Shown in pieces: positions 29,662-38,386 of a DNA stretch of 64,000 nt (its first letter is position 1; every line of letters starts with the position of its first letter). Under the pieces are notes generated by a model. It saw only the letters and a program-made list of their open reading frames with translations. It did no database searches and was not told the origin of the DNA. The position numbers and the translations under genes were made by a program. The stretch covers positions 90,798 to 154,797 of the forward strand of contig JAJZCW010000003.1 of the NCBI GenBank assembly GCA_021828865.1, in the 5' to 3' direction. This DNA comes from Bacillota bacterium. Its GTDB lineage: Bacteria > Bacillota > Bacilli > Alicyclobacillales > SLC66.

Positions 29662-30726
29662 TCAATTATTGGCTTCATCCATACGCAGCCGTTCACGGAT
29701 CAATGCCGCCCGCTTCACATCGCGAAGCCCGGGATTCATTTCCGACCCATACTGCTGCTGCAAAAATCCAGGTTGCGTCGCTACCATCAATTCTTTTAAG
29801 ATGCCTGCCGACACGCCTTTGATAATGCCTAGGTCGATGCCAAGGCGCACATCGGAGAGCCGTTGCATGGCTTCTTTTGAATCCATTTGGCGCGCGTAGG
29901 CAAGAATGCCGAACGACCTGCAAATCCGGTCTTCAATTGTCTCCTTGCTTTCGCGCATTAAGTATTGGCGGGCCGCCCGCTCGTGCTCAATGATTTGCAG
30001 CGCCACACCTTCCAGGTTGCCGATGATGTCCTGTTCGCTATGGCCAAGCGTCACCTGATTGGAGATTTGAAATAAATTCCCCAGCGCATCGCTACCTTCG
30101 CCGTAGATCCCGCGCACCGCAAGCCCAACCTGTGTCACGGCAGTTAAAATACGGTTGATCTGTCCGGTCAATACCAGCGCCGGCAAATGCATCATCAGCG
30201 AGGCGCGAAGCCCGGTGCCTACATTCGTCGGGCAGGCGGTCAAGTAGCCTTTTTCCTCATCAAATGCGTAATCCATATTAGACTCAAGCGCATCGTCGAT
30301 TTGATCAGCGAGTTCATACGCTTTATCGAGTTGGTTGCCAGGGAGCATACACTGGATGCGAAGGTGGTCCTCTTCGTTCACCATGATGCTGATTTCCTCG
30401 TCAGGCCGGATCACCACCGCGGCATTGTGAGATTCTTTGAGCGCCGGGCTGATCAGGTGCTTTTCGACGAGAACCTGTTTACCTACGTCATTTAATTCGC
30501 GCATAAAAAGCATATCAAACGGCCCCATCTTCGCCAGTTCAGGGGTTTGAATCGCCCCCTGCATAGCGTTTAGCACCTGCGCCTGATTGATATCGGTCGC
30601 AAGGGTGGTAAATGGCCTATCGGAAATATTTCTCGCCAGTCTGATGCGGCTGCTGATCACGATATCCGACTCGGGGCCATCTTCACGAAGCCATTTACTG
30701 CTGGCTTGACTCAAATAATTGTTCAC
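29662..30726 (-). CDS. mcsB: protein arginine kinase McsB
   Basis: McsB phosphorylates arginines on aberrant proteins and on CtsR, marking them for ClpCP. The 354-residue protein starts at GTG 30726 (MNNYLSQASSKWLREDGPES), with AAGGGGG upstream and 13 bases after the mcsA stop. The long open frame to 30807 runs back into mcsA and is not used. The phosphagen-kinase motifs DIVISSRIRLARNI and TACPTNVGTGLRASLMMHLP (catalytic cysteine near residue 167) are intact. The C-terminal pArg-binding region with LREVKR-like residues is seen as GLRDVKRAALIRERL. Confidence 0.95.
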   Translation of the reverse strand: MNNYLSQASSKWLREDGPESDIVISSRIRLARNISDRPFTTLATDINQAQVLNAMQGAIQTPELAKMGPFDMLFMRELNDVGKQVLVEKHLISPALKESHNAAVVIRPDEEISIMVNEEDHLRIQCMLPGNQLDKAYELADQIDDALESNMDYAFDEEKGYLTACPTNVGTGLRASLMMHLPALVLTGQINRILTAVTQVGLAVRGIYGEGSDALGNLFQISNQVTLGHSEQDIIGNLEGVALQIIEHERAARQYLMRESKETIEDRICRSFGILAYARQMDSKEAMQRLSDVRLGIDLGIIKGVSAGILKELMVATQPGFLQQQYGSEMNPGLRDVKRAALIRERLRMDEANN

Positions 30727-30739
30727 GATTCTCGCCCCC

Positions 30740-31258
30740 TTACTCCTGTGACCCGAGTTGTTGTTCAAGGTAACGAATGCGGTCGCGAAGTCTTGCCGCC
30801 TCTTCAAAACGCTCTTCCATGATGCTCAGTTGCATTTCCTGTTTGAGTTTGCCTAGTTCCCGCTTGACACTGATAGACCCACCTTGACGCTTCGGAACTT
30901 TACCCGTGTGATGATCAGAGCTCTGGATTCGCTTCAAAAGCGGCTCCAAACGAGCGGCAAATGTCTCATAGCAATCCGGACAGCCAAAGCGTCCAATTTT
31001 GGTAAACTGGCTGAACGTCATCCCACACGTTTCACACGCAGGTTCAGGCGAATTGGCCACTTGAGGCAGTGAATTATCAAAATTGAGAAGCCCCGACCAG
31101 AGTTGGTTGAACGCAAAAGCGCCAGCCATCGCCTTGTAGGTTTCTTCGCCCTTTTCGCGGGCACAACTTTCGCAGAGGTGATACACAGTTTTTTGCCCCT
31201 GCACGATCTCTGTGTAGTGCACGGTGGCGTCATTTTTCCCACAGCGTTCACACAGCAT
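30740..31258 (-). CDS. mcsA: McsA, activator of the McsB arginine kinase
   Basis: A zinc-finger protein that activates McsB and helps control CtsR. From ATG 31258 (AAGGAGG upstream) it has 172 residues. Four CxxC pairs are present: CERC, CESC, CETC and CPDC, giving two treble-clef type zinc sites. The C-terminal UVR domain (KRELGKLKQEMQLSIMEERF EEAARLRDRI without the break) is the McsB-binding or oligomerising part. It lies between ctsR and mcsB. Confidence 0.94.
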   Translation of the reverse strand: MLCERCGKNDATVHYTEIVQGQKTVYHLCESCAREKGEETYKAMAGAFAFNQLWSGLLNFDNSLPQVANSPEPACETCGMTFSQFTKIGRFGCPDCYETFAARLEPLLKRIQSSDHHTGKVPKRQGGSISVKRELGKLKQEMQLSIMEERFEEAARLRDRIRYLEQQLGSQE

Positions 31259-31399
31259 CGCGATACCTCCTTCGGCAAGCAAATTCGTTCGGTTGCCGGT
31301 TCATTCACTAAGTTGATTCACACTTTGAAACATTGCCAGCGCTCATCGCGCTTGTTTTGATTACCAATTTTGCTGCATTTGCTGTTTTAGCTGCTTTTG

Positions 31400-31873
31400 C
31401 TACCCTTCTGCATCCGGATTCGCGAACACTTCCGCAAGCATCGCGGTGAGAATCCTTGCGCGTAGGATATCCCGCTCTGGAAGCGGCAATAGCAGTACAT
31501 CTCTTGAAATCGCGGCCCGAATCAAAAACGATTCTCTTGTCGTCAAAAGTTCATTTTGATGCAGGCGCCAGACAAGCCCCTCCGCTTCGCGCTGGGCGAT
31601 TTGATCGCCGACAATTCTTAGAAGCTCCTCCACCTCGCGTAGGTACTCAAGTCCCAATTGCCGAATGCGGATGAACCCTCCGCCACCACGCTTGGACTCT
31701 ACAATATAGCCTCTTTCTAAAGTAAACCTGGTGGCGATCACGTAGTTAATTTGTGATGGAACGCAGGAAAACATTTCAGCGAGTTCATTTCGTTGCACAT
31801 CGATTGCGCCGTTCGGACTGTCTTTCAACTGCTCCATCAAATACCGCTCAATGAGATCCGCTGTGCTCTTCAC
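31400..31873 (-). CDS. ctsR: transcriptional repressor CtsR
   Basis: Class III heat-shock repressor, 157 residues. The N-terminal winged helix-turn-helix (LAEMFSCVPSQINYVIATRF, TLERGYIVESKRGGGGFIRI) includes the glycine-rich wing that senses heat and enters the minor groove. The C-terminal helical domain is the McsB/ClpC contact. The start is the GTG at 31873, with AGGTGG ahead. A CtsR operator overlaps the promoter region just upstream (31943-31959), so the operon should repress itself. Confidence 0.95.
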   Translation of the reverse strand: MKSTADLIERYLMEQLKDSPNGAIDVQRNELAEMFSCVPSQINYVIATRFTLERGYIVESKRGGGGFIRIRQLGLEYLREVEELLRIVGDQIAQREAEGLVWRLHQNELLTTRESFLIRAAISRDVLLLPLPERDILRARILTAMLAEVFANPDAEG

Positions 31874-31942
31874 GTCTCGTTCACCACCTCATTTCCTCAA
31901 CTGTCGTCGTCTTGGCTGAGTATCTTCTGTATAAAATCTGAC

Positions 31943-31959
31943 TTTGACTATCTTTGACC
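31943..31959 (-). promoter_or_regulatory. CtsR operator
   Basis: On the minus strand GGTCAAA-GAT-AGTCAAA is a near-perfect match to the known CtsR box, a tandem heptad (A/G)GTCAAA with a three-base spacer. It covers about +4 to +20 relative to the -10 below, so bound CtsR would block transcription start or early elongation. Confidence 0.93.
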
Positions 31960-31969
31960 TTCTGGGTTT

Positions 31970-31998
31970 ATTATATCCACGTTGCCCAAAAAAGTAAA
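31970..31998 (-). promoter_or_regulatory. sigma-A promoter of the ctsR operon
   Basis: A perfect TATAAT (31975-31970) lies 17 bases downstream of TTTACT (31998-31993), four of six matches to the -35 consensus. The leader to the ctsR start is about 90 bases and contains the CtsR operator. Confidence 0.75.
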
Positions 31999-32112
31999 TT
32001 ACTTTCCCAAAATATTGTACGATTTCCCGCTGATTTATTTCGATCTACCAGTTACCGGGGCGATTATGACGAATGTCAAGCCTTTGAAAATGCTTGTCCC
32101 ATGTGACGATGT

Positions 32113-32436
32113 TTACTGAATGGTCGCATCCTCATTTCCCAGTTCTTCGACAGCTTTGCTTCGATAAACATTTTTCCGAAGATCTTCTACCGATTGAAAA
32201 GGTTTATCGGACTGCAATGTACCAAATACCTGGGTGATAGATTTTCTTTTTTCCAATTCAAGATGCATATCCCCTTGATCATCCAAGAAAAAAATAAGTT
32301 GGTCCCCTTCCTCAATTCCCAACTCTTTTCGCAATTCCTTGGGTACCACCACTTGCCCCCGGCTAGAGACTCTGCTGGTAAACCTGATGGAGTGGTGTGA
32401 AGACACTTTTCTAAAATCATCCATCGCCCAACACAT
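32113..32436 (-). CDS. AbrB/MazE-type antitoxin, second copy, downstream of the PIN gene
   Basis: A 107-residue protein with a swapped-hairpin AbrB domain: FTSRVSSRGQVVVPKELRKE and LGIEEGDQLIFFLDDQG (about residues 19-55). The C-terminal tail (SVEDLRKNVYRSKAVEELGN) is the part that would bind a toxin. The start ATG 32436 has GGAGGT at proper spacing inside the PIN gene, so the genes overlap by 20 bases. AbrB-type antitoxins normally precede their toxin; here a second one follows the toxin. A DNA-binding regulatory role is possible. Confidence 0.85.
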   Translation of the reverse strand: MCWAMDDFRKVSSHHSIRFTSRVSSRGQVVVPKELRKELGIEEGDQLIFFLDDQGDMHLELEKRKSITQVFGTLQSDKPFQSVEDLRKNVYRSKAVEELGNEDATIQ

Positions 32437-32839
32437 AGGTCTCTACCTCCAATTGTTGAAAATCACGATCGAACATTGCGATCAGGTCAGATTGTTTTCG
32501 GGCAATTACAGCAAGATATGCATCTGCAAAATCGATCTCAAATTCACCGTAGACTTCTAAAACCTCAGTCAACAACATTTGGTCCGTCGAATTCACCCCT
32601 GTAAGAAAAAGCAGCTTCGTGAGTGTTTCCGCAATGGCTTGTTTTGAAGGGAACTTGTCTGCATATAATTTACCGCCAAGCACATAACAGCATTCCGCTA
32701 AAATGACAGGTTCAATCAACAAGCGAATTTCATTTTGTTCAGCCAACTTAAATATGGATTTTGCCTTCGGTGACAACTCAGGATGATCACCTAAAAGAAA
32801 GCGTAGAATGACGTTGGTATCTAAATACACATTCCTCAT
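32417..32839 (-). CDS. PIN-domain ribonuclease toxin (VapC-like)
   Basis: A 140-residue PIN protein. The acidic residues of the metal site are visible: YLDTNVILRFLLGDHPE (Asp7), ILAECCYVL (Glu near residue 49), DFADAYLAVIARKQSDLIAM (Asp near residues 103 and 106) and FDRDF (Asp near residue 123). VapC-type toxins cut tRNA or rRNA in other systems; the target here is unknown. It lies three bases after one AbrB-type antitoxin gene and overlaps another, so all three are probably co-transcribed. Confidence 0.87.
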   Translation of the reverse strand: MRNVYLDTNVILRFLLGDHPELSPKAKSIFKLAEQNEIRLLIEPVILAECCYVLGGKLYADKFPSKQAIAETLTKLLFLTGVNSTDQMLLTEVLEVYGEFEIDFADAYLAVIARKQSDLIAMFDRDFQQLEVETYVLGDG

Positions 32840-32842
32840 TTT

Positions 32843-33181
32843 TCAATTCTCCTGCTTTTTCCCCTTACTGAAGGTGATTTTTGAATTGATTTTTTCTGCC
32901 AGTTCTTCAGCTACTTTTTGCCTTGCCGATTCAACAGGAATATAATCGACAGGCTTATTTGCACTTCTTCCCAAAGAACCTGCCAAATCATCTACCGAAA
33001 CATTTTTTAGCACTCGGATCTTCGTTTCGCCATCTTTATTGATTTGAAAAAGGATTCTATCTCCACCTTCCAAGTGTAGGGCTTCTCTAATTTCTTTTGG
33101 AACAGTAAGTTGGTATTTCCCTGTCACATATGCGATACCCATCATTTCCCTGATCACCGCCATATTCAATTTCAAATTCAA
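32843..33181 (-). CDS. AbrB/MazE-type antitoxin, first copy, upstream of the PIN gene
   Basis: A protein of up to 112 residues with the AbrB fold: YVTGKYQLTVPKEIREALHL and EGGDRILFQINKDGETKIRV. The C-terminal part (VESARQKVAEELAEKINSKI) would mask the PIN active site. The start is uncertain: ATG at 33181 or, more likely from homology, one of the two ATG codons near 33142-33137 (MMGIAYVTGKYQLTVP), which have AGGGA close upstream. It precedes the PIN gene by three bases in the usual antitoxin-toxin order. Confidence 0.83.
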   Translation of the reverse strand: MNLKLNMAVIREMMGIAYVTGKYQLTVPKEIREALHLEGGDRILFQINKDGETKIRVLKNVSVDDLAGSLGRSANKPVDYIPVESARQKVAEELAEKINSKITFSKGKKQEN

Positions 33182-33274
33182 TTATATATTTATACGCAAA
33201 GGTTTCAATTGCAATCCACATTTCAATTCGATGGCATTTTTCAAATCCTTCACCCATCTCGCCGCCCGCAACCA

Positions 33275-33946
33275 CTAAGGTTGAGCCAGCCGAACCTTCA
33301 CTATCTCCCGCAAATCGTCAACCTTTACATTCGCCTTCTCAATCTCCGCATCGCCGCCAAATCCATACGTGCATCCAATGGTCATGAGGCCATTGTAATA
33401 ACCAGCCTCCACATCGCTCGTCCGATCCCCCACCATCACGGCCACTTCGTGTGGAATCTCGCGAAGTAGAATTTGCACCAGGTCAATTTTCGTCGTCACC
33501 TGATACCCGCTCGCGCTGTAAAGCCCCGCAAACCAATCCCTCATGCCGTTTACTTCTACAATCGTCTCGATATAGCCCTGTTGGCCATTACTCGCCACCG
33601 CTAACTTGGCGCCCTCCTCATGAAGAATTTTGAGCGTATCAACCACACCAGGATAAAGTCGGCCCTTCCCCTCTATTAGCAACGCCACTTCCTCTTCGAG
33701 AATGACACGATCCGCCAGTTCCCGCTCTTCCTCGGTAACTTCCCGTTCAAAAAGCGTGGGCCAAATCTTATCGTGCGTATAGCCATAGGTTTTTTGAATC
33801 GTTTCCCGTTTGATGTCATCAGGCATCTGAACCCCAGCTTGCCGAAGCCTCGAAAACGTGCGCACAAACGTCTCTTCTGCAATACTCGTCGCTTCAAACA
33901 ATGTGCCATCCATATCAAATATCCAAAGTTCTCCCCGTCTTTTCAC
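33275..33946 (-). CDS. HAD-superfamily hydrolase, phosphoglycolate phosphatase-like
   Basis: A 223-residue HAD enzyme with motif I WIFDMDGTLFEATS (nucleophile Asp near residue 11), a helical cap, motif II VASNGQQGYI, a lysine in the motif III region (TTKIDLVQ) and motif IV VGDRTSDVEAGYYNGLMTIG. This arrangement is that of small-molecule phosphatases such as Gph, PpaX or beta-phosphoglucomutase. The substrate cannot be told. It is divergent from the tetR gene (166 bases apart), suggesting shared control, though no operator was identified. Confidence 0.85.
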   Translation of the reverse strand: MKRRGELWIFDMDGTLFEATSIAEETFVRTFSRLRQAGVQMPDDIKRETIQKTYGYTHDKIWPTLFEREVTEEERELADRVILEEEVALLIEGKGRLYPGVVDTLKILHEEGAKLAVASNGQQGYIETIVEVNGMRDWFAGLYSASGYQVTTKIDLVQILLREIPHEVAVMVGDRTSDVEAGYYNGLMTIGCTYGFGGDAEIEKANVKVDDLREIVKVRLAQP

Positions 33947-34112
33947 AAGAAGTCGCTCCCATCTTCTCCACGAATCGTCTGATTTTAGTGTACACTAATG
34001 CTAGCGCAAGCACTTATATCGGTCAATTCCACGCAAATGACGTGCAAATCAGCTTTTTCTTCGCTAAAATAGTAAAGTGATATTCTTCACAGAGTTCAAG
34101 GAGGCATGTCCC

Positions 34113-34685
34113 ATGGAAAATTCAAAATATCACGAGATCGCGGAGGCCGCCGTTCAGCTTTTTAATAAAAAAGGCTACCACGCCACTTCCATGCAAGACA
34201 TTGCCGATTATGTAGGGTTGCAAAAAGGCAGCCTGTATCACTATATTTCCAGCAAAGAAGAGCTTTTGGAGCGGATCACGAGCGAGTCCATTTCCGGCTT
34301 CGTTCGCGAACTCGAGCGCATCGTCAAAAAGGACATCTCCGCAAAGGAAAAGCTGGAACAAGCGATCCTCATGCACTTCACCCGTGTCACCGACAACATC
34401 CCGATGACGACTATTTTGCTTCGTGAATCTTTTTCACTAAGCGACGACCCGCATGAACTCATCAAAAAAGCCACTGATCATTACCTCAACCTCTGGTCGC
34501 AAATCATTGAAGAAGGAATGAAAAGTGGCGAATTCAAGTCAGGCGATCCACGTATCGCTGCGCTCACTATACTCGGCTCCTGCAACTGGGCGTATCGATG
34601 GTATCAGGAAGGCGGGAAGTACGAGAATGTGGAGATCGCGAAGTATGTTACAAATATGTGGATCCAAGGTATTATTTTTGTATAA
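34113..34685 (+). CDS. TetR/AcrR-family transcriptional regulator
   Basis: A 190-residue regulator. The N-terminal helix-turn-helix is classical: IAEAAVQLFNKKGYHATSMQ then DIADYVGLQKGSLYHYISSK (about residues 7-46). The C-terminal ligand domain resembles the TetR_C_33 / KstR-FadR group by its helical pattern only, and the ligand is unknown. ATG 34113 has AAGGAGG; the frame opens at 34077. It is the last gene with core-like base composition before the AT-rich island. It may control itself and the divergent HAD gene. Confidence 0.88.
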   Translation: MENSKYHEIAEAAVQLFNKKGYHATSMQDIADYVGLQKGSLYHYISSKEELLERITSESISGFVRELERIVKKDISAKEKLEQAILMHFTRVTDNIPMTTILLRESFSLSDDPHELIKKATDHYLNLWSQIIEEGMKSGEFKSGDPRIAALTILGSCNWAYRWYQEGGKYENVEIAKYVTNMWIQGIIFV

Positions 34686-34722
34686 TTTGATTATGGGTTT
34701 TAATATAAGGGAGAGATTATTT

Positions 34723-35349
34723 ATGAATAGTAATGAGCCTAATGAATTGCAAGTTCGATTACAATATATTCAGAAGAAAGTACAAGCTATACAAGGATGG
34801 ACTGAAGATCAGGCAGGCGCAACATTGTATCAGCTTGTACGATTTTATTCACCAAATCTTAATATAGTAGAATTAGGTTCTTGGAAGGGTAGATCAACAA
34901 TCTGGTTAGGATATGGAATAAAAGATAAAAAGGAACCCGGTAAAGTTTATGCAGTTGATACATGGCAGGGAACTCCTGGAGAAGGCGCACATAGTGACCT
35001 CTTGAAACAATATAATCAAAATCAGCTATTCGAGGAATTTCAACAAAATGTAAAGGACAATTCTCTTGAAAATATAATAGTTCCTTTAGTTGGTGATACA
35101 GTTGATATCTCAAAAAGTTGGCCAAGATCCAAAAGTATAGGATTGTTGCATATAGATGCCTCACATCAATACGAGGATGTAAAGCGAGATTTTGAATTTT
35201 GGAGCCCTTTTCTAGCCCCCAATGGAATAATCGTATTTGACGATGTTCCTAGTTGGCCTGGACCCACAAGGCTTGTTACAGAATTACCTAAATGGTATAA
35301 ACAAGCAGGAGTAGCTCCGAATAAATTATATTTTATTAAAACAACTTAA
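34723..35349 (+). CDS. class I SAM-dependent methyltransferase (Methyltransf_24-like)
   Basis: A 208-residue protein. Motif I is NIVELGSWKGRSTIWLGYGI (about residues 46-65), then an acidic motif II in VYAVDTWQG, and LLHIDASHQYEDVKRDFEFW followed by GIIVFDDVP, the typical core of cephalosporin-hydroxylase / Methyltransf_24 enzymes found in glycan clusters. The start ATG 34723 has AAGGGAGAG. The frame is open back to 34525 within tetR, but without homology. First gene of the AT-rich island; plus strand, followed by a glycosyltransferase. Target probably a sugar or a glycan chain end; this is inference. Confidence 0.8.
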   Translation: MNSNEPNELQVRLQYIQKKVQAIQGWTEDQAGATLYQLVRFYSPNLNIVELGSWKGRSTIWLGYGIKDKKEPGKVYAVDTWQGTPGEGAHSDLLKQYNQNQLFEEFQQNVKDNSLENIIVPLVGDTVDISKSWPRSKSIGLLHIDASHQYEDVKRDFEFWSPFLAPNGIIVFDDVPSWPGPTRLVTELPKWYKQAGVAPNKLYFIKTT

Positions 35350-35412
35350 TTTAATCGTTAATTTGTTTTAAGTTATATTAAAATCCATCCAGCAATAACA
35401 GGGGTGTTGAAA

Positions 35413-36261
35413 ATGATTATATCCGGTTTAATTCATACTAAAGATGAAGAATATAATATTAAAAATGCAATTTTATCCTTGATCAAATGGGTTGACGAAA
35501 TAATTGTTGTAGACATGAACTCTACTGATAAAACTATAGATATTGCTAAAAGCTATGGGTGTAGAATAATTAATGTAAATGATATGGGTTATGCTGACCC
35601 AGTAAGAGAATTAGGTCGTATGGCATGTAATGGAGATTGGATAATTACATTAGATGCAGACGAGATGATTAAAAGCTCTTTAGCAGATTTTCTTAGAAAT
35701 GTAGCTCTTAATGATATGTGTGATGTAGTAGCCATACCTAGGATGAATTACATACTGGGGCATTGGATGTCTGGGCCAGAACATTGGCCAGATTTTCAAT
35801 ATAGATTTTATAAGAGAAATTCAATATCATGGGATGATCATGTGCATACTCACCCTAAGATTATCGATGGAAATAGGTTGTCAACTATCAATTTATCTGC
35901 CAATCCAATGAATTATAGTATTATCCATTTTGCTTATTTTAGTTCAAGTCAGTTTATAGATAAAATAAATCGATATACAAATTTCGAGACCACTAAACTA
36001 TTAGAAAAAAATAACTCATATTCTTTATCAAAACAAGCAAAGGAATCTCTATATTTACTATCTTTGAAATTAAAGAATTCTTCAGTTATTGACGTGCCGG
36101 TTGAATTGACAAGTAATATTGCAGTTTTTCAAGGATTTTATGAATGGTTAAAATGGTTTAAGTTATGGGAAATTGAATCAGGGCATAGTGAAAATAACGT
36201 CAAATTATCATACAAAAAGATTGCTGATTCAATATTAAACGATTTGAATATATCAAATTGA
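35413..36261 (+). CDS. family 2 glycosyltransferase (WaaE-like)
   Basis: A 282-residue GT-A fold enzyme. The N-terminal segment ISGLIHTKDEEYNIKNAILS, the WVDEIIVVDMNSTDKTIDIA block and the metal/nucleotide motif ITLDADEM (about residue 78) are those of the WaaE/KdtX-type GT2 subgroup. ATG 35413 has AGGGGTG six bases ahead. It follows the methyltransferase by 63 bases on the plus strand and ends 30 bases before the insertion sequence. Donor and acceptor sugars cannot be told from sequence. Confidence 0.85.
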   Translation: MIISGLIHTKDEEYNIKNAILSLIKWVDEIIVVDMNSTDKTIDIAKSYGCRIINVNDMGYADPVRELGRMACNGDWIITLDADEMIKSSLADFLRNVALNDMCDVVAIPRMNYILGHWMSGPEHWPDFQYRFYKRNSISWDDHVHTHPKIIDGNRLSTINLSANPMNYSIIHFAYFSSSQFIDKINRYTNFETTKLLEKNNSYSLSKQAKESLYLLSLKLKNSSVIDVPVELTSNIAVFQGFYEWLKWFKLWEIESGHSENNVKLSYKKIADSILNDLNISN

Positions 36262-36284
36262 TAGATTATATTTAATAAATTATT

Positions 36285-36290
36285 TTTTAA
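36285..36290. repeat. target-site duplication, left copy
   Basis: TTTTAA immediately outside the left inverted repeat of the insertion sequence; the matching copy is at 38387-38392. Confidence 0.85.
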
Positions 36291-36358
36291 CTCATCTTTG
36301 ACAGTGCCCTAGGCCCAGTAAGGGATTGTAGGTAGTATTTTGCCCTTCAACGCAAAGA

Positions 36359-36377
36359 GCCCCAAACTGGTTGGGGC
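36359..36377 (-). terminator. probable terminator of the IS transposase gene
   Basis: GCCCCAA (36359-36365) and TTGGGGC (36371-36377) form a seven-base perfect stem with a five-base loop. On the minus strand TCTTTG follows, a weak U-rich tail. It lies 20 bases past the transposase stop, inside the element. Confidence 0.5.
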
Positions 36378-36396
36378 CTCCGGATGTGAATTCAGA

Positions 36397-38199
36397 CTAA
36401 ACGAGCGTGCCGGACGACGTCTGACGCAGATGGATGGCTTTCGCAGGAAGTGGAATGTTCAGTGCCTTGAGCACCTCACGCAGGTCCCGGGGCGCAGGTG
36501 GCACGCTCAGAAACTCTTTCCCAATGAATTCAGTCTTCATTACGTGCCATCGGTTTAGTTCCTTCATGATTCGTTCGCCGGTGTACCAGCGCGCGCCCAG
36601 TTCCTCCAGTTGTTGCTCACGCTCTGCAGCGTTGTCCATCTGCTGAACTTCGCGCTCACGCTGTTCCCACCAGTGGCGGTACATCACTTGGACCTCTTGC
36701 TCGAACAGATATGCCAGTACACAGACGAAGATGTGGCCACGAACACGCTTCTCATTCCAGTGGTAAACCGGGCCAACATCGAGGAAGTTCTTAATCTCGC
36801 GAAACGCCCGTTCCACGTTCATCAATGTTTTGTAGGAGGTGACAACCTGTTCGGCTGGTAGATTGGTGTTGGTTTTAATCACAAACTTTCCGTCCCGGAG
36901 CGCTTCCTTGGCTAGGGCCCCCTCGTTACGTTTGTAGGAGAGCTTCTCGTCGTTGAACTCCACTTCAATGAACGCTTGTACACCTTTTTTCGTGAGGATG
37001 TCGCTGACCTTGAGCATCACGGACTGTGTGTTTGTTTTCCGACCGCGGTGAGGTTTCTCCCACCACGTCCCGTATTCGACCAGGGCTTGTTCTGCTTCCT
37101 CTAACGCGGACACACGGAAGGCTTCGTCTGTCTTTGCCTTGAGTGGGTTGTGGCAGAGAATATAGCGGGCATCTTGCCCTTTTTCATCGTCCTCTACAGC
37201 AGATGCGGGCACCTCGAGGTAGCTGAGGTTACCACGCAGTTCGGTATAGACTGAGAGGTCATTGTACGTTGTTAACAAGGTGTCGCTGACCACACGACCA
37301 CGTTTGTGGTAGCCGACAATAAAGGGATATTGGAGTTCTGCCAATAGCTCGGTGTTCTTTTTGGTGACCATGCCACGGTCCCCGACGAAGACACACTGTT
37401 CTACCAAGAAGTCTTGCTTCAAACGTTCTAGAATCTCTTTGACGGTCTTCTTGTCCGGTGTGTTTCCTGCAAAGACTTCATGAGTGATTGGTAGGCCGTC
37501 CGGTGTGACAAGTAGGCCGAGTTCAACCTGCTCTAGGTCTGGCCGGTGGGTTCGGGAGTATCCGTGTTCGCCAATCGGACAGTGGTGGCCACTGAGATGT
37601 GTACTGGTTAGGTCATAGAGTACCAGCGACAGGCGAAAGCTCAGAAGGTCCGTGAGTCGCTGGTAGATGAGCTTCTCAAGCGGTGGCTTCATGTCCATGA
37701 GGTGATCCAAGGCACGGTAAAAATGTTGGAGCTGCCACGGTTCATCACCTGACTCTGGCAGATACATGTCTTCAATGGTGTGGAACAGGTCCAGCTTGCT
37801 GGAAGGGTTCATCAAACGGTTACAGACCATCGCCTTCACATAGCGGGCCACATCAAATGTGACCTGGCGATCTTTCAATTCGTTTTGTACAGCTTTGGTT
37901 AACCCCAACTGGTCCCACAAAAATTGAACCACGTAGGGAACGCCGAAAGAGAGGGTCGACTTCGGGTCGAAGTCTTCGATCGAACCAGAGGCACGGTTTT
38001 GTAGGAGCGATTCCAGAGTGCGAATAAACTGTTGAATTTCTTCCTCAGAGTAGCCATCAACGTTACCAAGGCTGGCAATCCGGCGCTTTTTAACTGCCTT
38101 TCCCTCGCGGTAGGATTCAACAATATGCATGTACCTGTAGGTGCGACCATCGGGGCGTTTTGTGGATACAATTTGTGCGAACACAGGGCTCACCACCAC
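36397..38199 (-). CDS. IS1634-family (IS4 superfamily) DDE transposase
   Basis: A 600-residue transposase. The N-terminal part starts MVVSPVFAQIVSTKRPDGRT. The DDE/DEDD catalytic region shows VLYDLTSTHLSG (first Asp, about residue 194), CVFVGDRGMVTKKN (second Asp, about residue 273) and MNVERAFREIKNFLDVGPVY (Glu in an R-x2-E-x2-K context, about residue 487), the signature of this family. The reading frame is uninterrupted. The start is one of several consecutive GTG codons with no clear ribosome binding site. Confidence 0.92.
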   Translation of the reverse strand: MVVSPVFAQIVSTKRPDGRTYRYMHIVESYREGKAVKKRRIASLGNVDGYSEEEIQQFIRTLESLLQNRASGSIEDFDPKSTLSFGVPYVVQFLWDQLGLTKAVQNELKDRQVTFDVARYVKAMVCNRLMNPSSKLDLFHTIEDMYLPESGDEPWQLQHFYRALDHLMDMKPPLEKLIYQRLTDLLSFRLSLVLYDLTSTHLSGHHCPIGEHGYSRTHRPDLEQVELGLLVTPDGLPITHEVFAGNTPDKKTVKEILERLKQDFLVEQCVFVGDRGMVTKKNTELLAELQYPFIVGYHKRGRVVSDTLLTTYNDLSVYTELRGNLSYLEVPASAVEDDEKGQDARYILCHNPLKAKTDEAFRVSALEEAEQALVEYGTWWEKPHRGRKTNTQSVMLKVSDILTKKGVQAFIEVEFNDEKLSYKRNEGALAKEALRDGKFVIKTNTNLPAEQVVTSYKTLMNVERAFREIKNFLDVGPVYHWNEKRVRGHIFVCVLAYLFEQEVQVMYRHWWEQREREVQQMDNAAEREQQLEELGARWYTGERIMKELNRWHVMKTEFIGKEFLSVPPAPRDLREVLKALNIPLPAKAIHLRQTSSGTLV

Positions 38200-38386
38200 A
38201 ACTATTATTACCTACGAATATAGTACAAAAATATAAATATATCAACCATAAAGTTATCCACCATCCAAATAATTTTTGACCTACATTTTCGAGCTCAAAA
38301 CAGGACTTATCAACAGAAAACCGCGCAGCAGCGCGGTTCCGGGTCCTAAAGGCCGAGTTTTCCACAATTAAACTGTCAAAGATGAG

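Larger units (their letters stand above)
36291..38386 (-). mobile_element. complete IS1634-like insertion sequence, 2096 bp
   Basis: Both ends are identifiable. CTCATCTTTGACAGT (36291-36305) is repeated inverted as ACTGTCAAAGATGAG (38372-38386), a perfect 15-bp terminal repeat. Just outside lie identical direct repeats TTTTAA (36285-36290 and 38387-38392), the target duplication. One transposase gene fills the element on the minus strand. Upstream of it is a strong hairpin AACCGCGC-AGCA-GCGCGGTT (38319-38338), which may shield the transposase from outside transcription or translation. The element is richer in GC than the flanking DNA. The intact repeats and frame suggest a recent, possibly active insertion. 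Confidence 0.95.

Noticed and set aside
34077..34112. N-terminal extension of the TetR regulator
   Set aside because: The AAGGAGG site lies inside this extension, eight bases before ATG 34113.
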